11,615 nt of DNA. Origin: JAZKFR01 sp040386295. Lineage in GTDB: Bacteria; Pseudomonadota; Gammaproteobacteria; Burkholderiales; Rhodocyclaceae. A program made the position numbers and the translations under genes. Shown here piece by piece: positions 6,233-11,615 of this stretch. The notes under the pieces are model-generated. The model was not told the DNA's origin and made no database searches. It saw nothing but the letters and a program-made list of their open reading frames with translations. How positions within the stretch are numbered: the stretch's first letter is position 1; every line of letters begins with the position of its first letter. The stretch covers positions 1 through 11,615 of the forward strand of contig JAZKFR010000094.1 in assembly GCA_040386295.1 (NCBI GenBank), given 5' to 3'.

Positions 6233-8686
6233 ATGAAATTTTCCGAATCCTGGCTGCGCAGCTTGGTTAATCCAGCTTGCACAACGGACGAACTGGCTCA
6301 TCGCCTCACCATGGCAGGTCTCGAAGTCGAAGAGTGCCTGAGCGTCGCACCCGATTTTCAACAGGTTGTTGTTGCGCAGGTCATCGCGGTCAATAAGCAC
6401 CCGAGCGCCGACCGCCTCAACATCTGCCAGGTAGACACAGGGCGAGGAGCTCTTGAACAAATTGTTTGCGGCGCACCGAACGTCACCCCGGGCATTAAAG
6501 TACCGTGCGCATTGCCCGGCGCTCTGTTACCGCAAAACATGCACATCAAGGCAACAGAAATACGGGGCGTCAAATCCGCCGGCATGCTCTGCTCCGCTGC
6601 CGAGCTAGGCATTGACGGCGAAACAGCCGGGCTGCTGCTGTTGGCAAATGATGCACCCGTGGGCGAGAACATCCGACATCACCTCGATCTAGATGATCGA
6701 ATGCTTACGCTCAAATTAACGCCTAATCGTGCCGATTGTTTGTCACTATGGGGAATCGCCCGCGAAGTGGCAGCGCTGACCAACAGCCTAGCGCAAGCGC
6801 CCCAATTCGCCGAGGCGCCAATCACGCACACGCAAGTGCGTACTATCTTGGTGCACACGCCCGACGCCTGTCCGCGCTACACCGGTCGCGTCATTCTGGG
6901 CGTCAATGCCAAAGCCGCCACGCCAGCATGGATGAAGCGTCGCTTACTGCGTAGCGGCTTGCGTTCGATTTCGGCACTCGTCGACATCAGCAACTACGTC
7001 ATGCTTGAGCTTGGGCAACCCTTACACGTTTTCGATAACAGTAAAATCACAGGCTCAATTCATGTTCGCCTAGCGCAAGACTCTGCTTCTAACAGCGCGA
7101 ACGGAAGCTGTGAAGAGCTGCTCCTGCTTAACGAGCAAAATTTAAAACTCGGTCAAGACGTTTTACTGATCGCTGACGATCAACGCCCCCTGGCCATGGC
7201 CGGGATAATGGGGGGAAAAGACAGCGCAGTGAGTTTAGAAACAACAGATTTATTTCTCGAAGCGGCTTTTTTCACGCCAACGGCAATTGCCGGTCGCGCT
7301 CGGCGCCATGGGTTCACTTCAGACGCTGCCCATCGATTTGAACGTGGGGTAGATTTTTCAGCCACTCGCCACGCTCTTGAGCGTACTACGCAACTCATTC
7401 TAGAACTGTGCGGGGGTGCAGCAGGCCCCGTTAGCGAAGCGCTCAATGCCTTACCAACACGCGCAGCAGTGCGCTTACGCCCGGCTCGCCTAGCCAGGGT
7501 ACTCGGCATCCACCTAAGCCAACACGACATTGAGGCACTGCTCTCGCGCCTCGCTTTTCAGTTCGTTCGAGACGCAGATGACTTCATCGTGACCGTGCCG
7601 AATTATCGTTTTGATATTGCGATTGAAGAAGACTTAATTGAAGAACTCATTCGTTTGCACGGTTACGACAACATCCCTGTAGCGCAAGCACAGGCACGCC
7701 TGTCGATGAGCCCGGTAAGCGAACAAAAGCGAACTTTATCTGAGATTCGGCAGAACCTAGTTAGCCTAGGTTTTCAAGAAGTCATTAACTTTTCTTTTGT
7801 CGCTGAGGCCTGGGAAAAAGACTTCGCAGCAAACAGCGACAGCTCAGGAATGATTCGCTTAGCCAATCCGATCGCCAGCCAGCTCAACGTGATGCGTAGC
7901 AATTTATTGGGCGGCCTACTCGACAATCTAGCGACTAACCTTAAGCGAAAATTAGGGCGAATCAGAATTTTTGAAAGTGGCCGCTGTTTTCTGCGTAAAA
8001 CAGAAAGCGCGCATCCGAGGGCAGAAGATCTCAGCGAGCGCTTTCATCAACCCTGGCGCGTCGCCGCTCTGGCTTATGGCGGCGCGGCTCCTGAGCAGTG
8101 GGGCCAAGCAACGCGGACAGTAGATTTCTTTGATTTAAAAGGCGATTTAGAGAACTTATTGGCGCCACAACATCCTTTCTTCAATAAAACAACTCATCCC
8201 GCCCTGCATCCAGGACGTAGCGCCGAAGTCTTCTTACAGGGAAAAAGCATAGGTTTTATCGGTGAATTACATCCAAAATGGGTGCAAAAATATGAATTCC
8301 CTCTCGCACCCATTGTTTTTGAGCTTGATTTACATGTTTTGACGCAAGCACAGCTGCCCTGCTATCAAGCTATCTCTAGCCAACCACCGGTAATACGCGA
8401 TCTAGCCTTGATTGTGGATCAAAAAATTGAATTACAAAGCTTACTCAGCAGCATGCTGCAAAACCGATCGCCGCTGATTCAAGACATCACTTTATTCGAT
8501 GTTTATGTTGGCAAAGGGATAGAGCCAGGCCTTAGCCTTGAAGCCCTTGGGGTATCCGGCCTCNNNNNNNNNNGTATAGTTATGCAAGATACTGAAAAAA
8601 CTTTGCACGACGCTGAAGTCGATGCTGCAATGCAGCAGTTAGTCACCTATTTGCAGCAGGTGTTTGCTGCGCAACGACGCATGTGA
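6233..8686 (+). CDS. pheT: Phenylalanyl-tRNA synthetase beta subunit (contains assembly gap)
   Basis: PheT binds tRNA-Phe and removes mischarged Tyr. Domains in order are an EMAP-type tRNA-binding domain (about 39-148), a B3/B4 editing domain (about 215-395), B5 (about 405-482), a catalytic-like domain (about 490-700) and a C-terminal FDX-ACB anticodon-binding domain (about 714-817). The frame reads as 817 codons, counting four that include the ten Ns at 8564-8573. Just before the Ns the sequence departs from the family. After GKGIEPGL (760-767) the usual continuation is KSLAL followed by R and IVMQDTEKTL. Here 14 positions, including the unknowns, lie between L767 and I782 instead of about six. 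The true protein is probably near 809 residues. The start MKFSESWLRSLV is typical of the family; its ribosome binding site is weak, so coupling to pheS is likely. Confidence 0.96.
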   Translation: MKFSESWLRSLVNPACTTDELAHRLTMAGLEVEECLSVAPDFQQVVVAQVIAVNKHPSADRLNICQVDTGRGALEQIVCGAPNVTPGIKVPCALPGALLPQNMHIKATEIRGVKSAGMLCSAAELGIDGETAGLLLLANDAPVGENIRHHLDLDDRMLTLKLTPNRADCLSLWGIAREVAALTNSLAQAPQFAEAPITHTQVRTILVHTPDACPRYTGRVILGVNAKAATPAWMKRRLLRSGLRSISALVDISNYVMLELGQPLHVFDNSKITGSIHVRLAQDSASNSANGSCEELLLLNEQNLKLGQDVLLIADDQRPLAMAGIMGGKDSAVSLETTDLFLEAAFFTPTAIAGRARRHGFTSDAAHRFERGVDFSATRHALERTTQLILELCGGAAGPVSEALNALPTRAAVRLRPARLARVLGIHLSQHDIEALLSRLAFQFVRDADDFIVTVPNYRFDIAIEEDLIEELIRLHGYDNIPVAQAQARLSMSPVSEQKRTLSEIRQNLVSLGFQEVINFSFVAEAWEKDFAANSDSSGMIRLANPIASQLNVMRSNLLGGLLDNLATNLKRKLGRIRIFESGRCFLRKTESAHPRAEDLSERFHQPWRVAALAYGGAAPEQWGQATRTVDFFDLKGDLENLLAPQHPFFNKTTHPALHPGRSAEVFLQGKSIGFIGELHPKWVQKYEFPLAPIVFELDLHVLTQAQLPCYQAISSQPPVIRDLALIVDQKIELQSLLSSMLQNRSPLIQDITLFDVYVGKGIEPGLSLEALGVSGLXXXXIVMQDTEKTLHDAEVDAAMQQLVTYLQQVFAAQRRM
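8564..8573. other. Assembly gap (10 Ns) inside pheT
   Basis: Ten unknown bases join two contigs or mask bad bases. The right flank (GTATAGTTATGCAAGATAC) matches the expected PheT reading frame directly. The left flank (about 8534-8563) does not, so the gap length is not reliable. Confidence 0.97.
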
Positions 8687-8696
8687 GAACGAGAAA

Positions 8697-9002
8697 ATGA
8701 TGACATTAACCAAAGCAGAACTAGCCGACCTGCTATTTCAACAGGTCGGCATCAACAAACGCGAAGCCAAAGACATGGTCGAGGCGTTTTTCGATGAAGT
8801 GCGCAGTGTCTTGGAACAAGGCCACGGCGTGAAACTTTCAGGCTTTGGCAATTTTCAGCTACGCGACAAATCCGAGCGTCCCGGACGCAACCCCAAAACA
8901 GGGGAAGAAATACCGATTACTGCACGCCGTGTCGTCACCTTCCATGCGAGCCAAAAACTGAAGGCAGACGTCGAGCTTTCATACCATGGAATCCAACCAT
9001 AA
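8697..9002 (+). CDS. ihfA: Integration host factor alpha subunit
   Basis: IHF-alpha pairs with IHF-beta to bind and sharply bend DNA in recombination, replication and promoter control. The 101-residue protein is close to the 99 residues of E. coli. It shows the HU/IHF fold: helical base (about 3-43), VKLSGFGNFQLRDK (45-58), and the DNA-binding arm RPGRNPKTGEEIPITARRVV (61-80). Its proline (P66) is the residue expected to intercalate at the DNA kink. The start is ATG at 8697 or the next codon at 8700; both give the family N-terminus LTKAELADLL. It begins 10 bases after the pheT stop, as in many proteobacteria, and its 3' end overlaps the merR-type gene by 17 bases. IHF represses this operon in E. 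coli; whether it does so here is not visible. Confidence 0.97.
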   Translation: MMTLTKAELADLLFQQVGINKREAKDMVEAFFDEVRSVLEQGHGVKLSGFGNFQLRDKSERPGRNPKTGEEIPITARRVVTFHASQKLKADVELSYHGIQP

Positions 9003-9384
9003 AGACGGCGGCAAAGAACCTTTGCCGCCCTTACCGTCGATTCCGGCTAAGCGGTACTTTACGATCGGTGAGGTAAGCGACCTATGCGCAGTCAAGCCGC
9101 ACGTACTACGTTATTGGGAGCAAGAGTTCGCCCAACTAAAACCAGTCAAGCGGCGTGGTAATCGTCGCTACTATCAGCACCACGAAGTGTTATTGGTTAG
9201 ACGAATCAGAGAGCTTCTTTACAACCAAGGCTTCACAATCAGTGGCGCACGCAACCGCCTTGAAGACGGCAGGCCCCCCCAAACAGAAAACCAGACAAGT
9301 ACTGATGTGGCGCACACAACAGCAAGCTCGCCAAAGACATTAAATCAACAATTGCTCGAAATAATAGAAATTCTCAAAAATTAA
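8986..9384 (+). CDS. MerR-family transcriptional regulator, small form next to ihfA
   Basis: The 132-residue protein has a polar, proline-containing N-terminal extension (1-22). A MerR winged helix-turn-helix follows: YFTIGEVSDLCAVKPHVLRYWEQEF (24-48), then RRGNRRYYQHHEVLLVRRIRELLYNQGFTISGARNRL (57-92). The tail is short and low in complexity, rich in T, S and Q, and ends LNQQLLEIIEILKN. There is no cysteine-based metal site and no effector domain, so this is not a metal-sensing MerR. Genes of this type commonly follow ihfA in beta- and gammaproteobacteria, and their targets are poorly known. The ATG at 8986 lies inside the end of ihfA, so translation is probably coupled. A run of seven Cs (9274-9280) falls just after the DNA-binding domain. 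No terminator is visible after the stop. Confidence 0.93.
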   Translation: MESNHKDGGKEPLPPLPSIPAKRYFTIGEVSDLCAVKPHVLRYWEQEFAQLKPVKRRGNRRYYQHHEVLLVRRIRELLYNQGFTISGARNRLEDGRPPQTENQTSTDVAHTTASSPKTLNQQLLEIIEILKN

Positions 9385-9512
9385 CTGAGCAAATCTATTT
9401 TCGCCAAACTCTGTCAAACCCCACCAAACTCAACTGAACGTACACAAACGCAAGGCAATCAAAAAAATAACTGTGCGCTTAAAATCCAAACAATTGCCTG
9501 CAAGAAGCAAGA

Positions 9513-9541
9513 TTGGCGTAAAAGTAGAATTAGCGTATAAT
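9513..9541 (+). promoter_or_regulatory. Sigma-70-type promoter of the tRNA-Pro gene
   Basis: TTGGCG (9513-9518) and a perfect TATAAT (9536-9541) are 17 bases apart. The predicted start of transcription is near 9548, about four bases before the mature tRNA. The rest of the 167 bases between the merR-type gene and the tRNA shows no gene or terminator. Confidence 0.85.
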
Positions 9542-9550
9542 TCTCGAACG

Positions 9551-9628
<78 letters not shown>

Positions 9629-9636
9629 TTAAAAAC

Positions 9637-9660
9637 AACCGGCGTTATGCCGGTTTTTTT
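9637..9660 (+). terminator. Intrinsic terminator after tRNA-Pro
   Basis: AACCGGC (9637-9643) pairs with GCCGGTT (9649-9655) around loop GTTAT, followed by T to 9660. It begins eight bases after the tRNA CCA, so the tRNA is probably a single-gene transcript. Confidence 0.9.
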
Positions 9661-9712
9661 ACGTCTTTGCTTCAATCCTCTCTCTAGCTCACAGCAATTC
9701 CAGGTTTTTTAT

Positions 9713-10453
9713 ATGCGAATCTTGATTAGTAACGACGATGGCTATCTTTCATCAGGCATCGCTTGCTTAGCGCGCACCTTGGCAGAAATCGCTGAAATCA
9801 CCGTCGTAGCACCCGAACGGGATCGCAGCGGTGCGAGCAATTCCTTGACTCTGGATCGACCTTTGTCGCTCAAAAAGGCAGAAAACGGTTTTTATTACGT
9901 TAACGGCACGCCAACGGACTGCGTCCACCTAGCGGTCACCGGCATGTTCGACACATTGCCTGATATGGTCATTTCTGGCATCAACCACGGTGCCAACATG
10001 GGTGATGACACGATCTACTCAGGCACGGTCGCCGCAGCGACCGAGGGGTACCTGCTCGGCATCCCCTCAATTGCCGTCTCTTTATGCAGCAAACCTGGCG
10101 AACACTTTCACAGCGCTGCCCGCGTTGTACGAGAACTAGTGCTGCTATTACAAAACAAAGCGATGTCCGTCCCTGTATTGCTGAATGTGAACGTACCAGA
10201 CCTGCCCTATGCAGACCTGCGCGGTACGGTAGTGACCCGCCTGGGCAAACGGCACAAAGCCGAACCCGTTGTACGCGCTTTAACACCAAGAAACGAAACG
10301 GTATTTTGGGTAGGCGCAGCAGGTGCGGCACAGGATGCAGGAGAAGGCACCGATTTTTATGCGATCGCCGAACAAAAGGTATCGATCACCCCATTACAAG
10401 TTGATTTGACGCATACAGCACAACTTCCCTTGCTCAATAGTTGGCTAGCGTAA
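9713..10453 (+). CDS. surE: 5'/3'-nucleotidase SurE
   Basis: SurE is a metal-dependent phosphatase that removes phosphate from nucleoside monophosphates and short polyphosphates in the cytoplasm; it is linked to stationary-phase survival. From the ATG at 9713 the protein has 246 residues, normal for the family, and opens with MRILISNDDG. The metal-binding residues fall at the family positions: D8, D9, S39 (in ERDRSGASNS) and N91 (in SGINHGANMG). The segment YSGTVAAATEG is also intact. AGG at 9702-9704 is a modest ribosome binding site. A longer in-frame start at 9584 would lie inside the tRNA and is excluded. No promoter is obvious in the 52 bases after the tRNA terminator. pcm overlaps by one base. 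Confidence 0.97.
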   Translation: MRILISNDDGYLSSGIACLARTLAEIAEITVVAPERDRSGASNSLTLDRPLSLKKAENGFYYVNGTPTDCVHLAVTGMFDTLPDMVISGINHGANMGDDTIYSGTVAAATEGYLLGIPSIAVSLCSKPGEHFHSAARVVRELVLLLQNKAMSVPVLLNVNVPDLPYADLRGTVVTRLGKRHKAEPVVRALTPRNETVFWVGAAGAAQDAGEGTDFYAIAEQKVSITPLQVDLTHTAQLPLLNSWLA

Positions 10454-11106
10454 TGGCTATGACGGCAGGCATTGGCATGACCTCACAAAGAACCCGTGCG
10501 CGCATGATCGAGCGTTTACGCGAACGGGGCATCGCAGACGAACGTGTGCTCGCTGCGCTTGCGGCGGTTCCACGCCACGTTTTTGTTGAAGAAGCTTTAG
10601 CTTCGCGCGCCTACGAAGACACGGCGCTACCGCTTGGGTTTGCTCAAACCATTTCACAGCCTTTCATCGTCGCCAAGATGATCGAAATTTTGTGCGCGGG
10701 ACGTAAACTGGGCAAAACACTAGAAATCGGAGCCGGTTGCGGCTATCAGGCAGCGGTCTTGGCGCAGCTAAGCGATGAGGTGTACGCTGTTGAACGAATA
10801 GAACCCTTGTTGATCCGTGCCCAACAAAACATCGCTGCCATCAAACAAACGAATGTTCATTTAAGCCACGCTGACGGACATTTCGGTTTGCCTAAGATAG
10901 CGCCATTCGATACGATCATTGTTGCCGCTGCAGCGCTGTCTGTACCCTCTGCGCTACTACAACAACTCGCCGTCGGCGGCAGAATGATTCTGCCCTTAGG
11001 CGGCAACGATCAGCACTTGTGCCTGATTGAGCGCCAGGCTGGGGGGTATAGCGAATCACATTTAGACGCGGTTCGTTTTGTCCCTTTACTACAAGGCGTC
11101 GCATGA
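10453..11106 (+). CDS. pcm: Protein-L-isoaspartate O-methyltransferase
   Basis: The enzyme uses S-adenosylmethionine to methylate isoaspartyl residues formed when proteins age, allowing their repair. The 217-residue protein is a normal-length PIMT. TISQPFIVAKM (66-76) forms the conserved substrate-site region. Motif I LEIGAGCGYQAAVLA (90-104) binds S-adenosylmethionine. VYAVERIEPL (110-119) is the next strand, and PFDTIIVAAAA (151-161), GGRMILPLG (175-183) and VRFVPLLQG (207-215) follow. The chosen start is the ATG at 10453, which shares a base with the surE stop (TAATG) and suggests coupling. The in-frame TTG at 10441 would add four residues, and an ATG at 10477 is also possible. The order surE-pcm-nlpD is conserved in many beta- and gammaproteobacteria. 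Confidence 0.96.
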   Translation: MAMTAGIGMTSQRTRARMIERLRERGIADERVLAALAAVPRHVFVEEALASRAYEDTALPLGFAQTISQPFIVAKMIEILCAGRKLGKTLEIGAGCGYQAAVLAQLSDEVYAVERIEPLLIRAQQNIAAIKQTNVHLSHADGHFGLPKIAPFDTIIVAAAALSVPSALLQQLAVGGRMILPLGGNDQHLCLIERQAGGYSESHLDAVRFVPLLQGVA

Positions 11107-11615
11107 AAACGACACATATTCTCGCCAAGTTAGGTTCTTGCTGCGCACTGAGCGCGATGCTTCTTTTAAGCGCTTGTGCGACAAAATCACCCGCGCCGGT
11201 GATCAATCGGGAGATTCAGAGCAACGTCAGTACAAACGCTGCCCCCGTCACACCCAGCGCCCCAACCGTCAGCAATAACGATCTTTACACGGTCAAGAAG
11301 GGCGACACCTTATACGGCATCGCCCTTGATCACGGGCTTGATTACAAAGACTTATTGTCTTGGAATGCAATCGAAAATCCTAACCTAATCCGCATTGGTC
11401 AAACATTACGTGTGCGCGCAGAGGGAAGCCCCGCCATCAGTGCTAACGCGATTAGCACTACGGTCGTTGTGAAACCAGTTGCAACAGCAACGCCGATTGC
11501 CGAACAATCCACTTTAGAAAACAACAGCGACACCCTGAAACGCGAACCCAAAGTAGGCAAAGAACCTTACTCAGAACAAGCTTTAGCCAAGGCCTCACTC
11601 TTGCCTAAACCAACA
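11103..11615 (+). CDS. nlpD: NlpD-type LysM lipoprotein (partial, cut by window edge)
   Basis: The frame opens at ATG 11103, overlapping the pcm stop by four bases (ATGA), and stays open for 171 codons to the right edge. A lipoprotein signal peptide ends in LSAC, with C25 the expected lipidated residue. After a Pro/Ser/Thr-rich linker, a LysM peptidoglycan-binding domain covers about 62-104 (YTVKKGDTLYGIALDHGL ... NLIRIGQTLRV). A second low-complexity linker rich in T, A and E follows. NlpD proteins normally end with an M23 (LytM) domain, often degenerate, that activates amidases for septum splitting; that part would lie outside the window. The position after pcm supports nlpD. In E. coli, nlpD carries the main rpoS promoter, so rpoS may follow. 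Confidence 0.92.
   Translation, partial: MKTTHILAKLGSCCALSAMLLLSACATKSPAPVINREIQSNVSTNAAPVTPSAPTVSNNDLYTVKKGDTLYGIALDHGLDYKDLLSWNAIENPNLIRIGQTLRVRAEGSPAISANAISTTVVVKPVATATPIAEQSTLENNSDTLKREPKVGKEPYSEQALAKASLLPKPT

Noticed and set aside
8664..8696. N-terminal extension of IHF-alpha from ATG 8664
   Set aside because: It overlaps the end of pheT and adds residues absent from the family; ATG 8697/8700 gives the normal N-terminus.

Overview
The window looks like chromosomal core sequence from a betaproteobacterium, most likely of the Burkholderiales. The reasons are the thrS-infC-rpmI-rplT-pheS-pheT-ihfA-merR gene order, PheS and PheT sequences close to Burkholderia-type proteins, a tRNA-Pro(GGG) after the merR gene, and a surE-pcm-nlpD cluster. 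G+C looks close to one half by eye (not computed), which is low for free-living Burkholderia. A host-associated or reduced-genome relative is therefore possible, but this is inference. A run of ten Ns inside pheT shows that the source is a draft assembly.

Layout. Bases 1-1333 hold two minus-strand genes: a family 4 glycosyltransferase and, overlapping its stop codon, the start of a membrane protein cut by the window edge. They look like the end of a surface-polysaccharide locus. Bases 1334-1956 separate this divergent pair from thrS; no convincing gene is seen there, only a probable thrS promoter, a short direct repeat and a stem-loop. Bases 1957-5110 carry thrS, infC (with an AUC start codon), rpmI and rplT. 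A strong intrinsic terminator at 5126-5155 ends nine bases before the pheS start codon, so pheS-pheT-ihfA-merR (5165-9384) probably depends on controlled read-through. A tRNA-Pro gene follows with its own consensus promoter and terminator (9513-9660). The window ends with surE, pcm and the first 171 codons of an nlpD-type lipoprotein gene, packed with 1- and 4-base overlaps; rpoS would be expected just beyond the window.

Function. The central block is translation machinery: two aminoacyl-tRNA synthetases, initiation factor 3, ribosomal proteins L35 and L20, and a tRNA. It also carries the nucleoid protein IHF-alpha and a small MerR-type regulator. The last block is the stationary-phase and repair cluster: SurE nucleotidase, isoaspartyl repair methyltransferase and an LysM lipoprotein linked to cell division.

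I found no mobile element, CRISPR array, toxin-antitoxin pair or defence system, and no clearly undescribed system. The points most worth a second look are regulatory (the infC AUC start and the terminator against pheS) and an anomaly in pheT beside the assembly gap.
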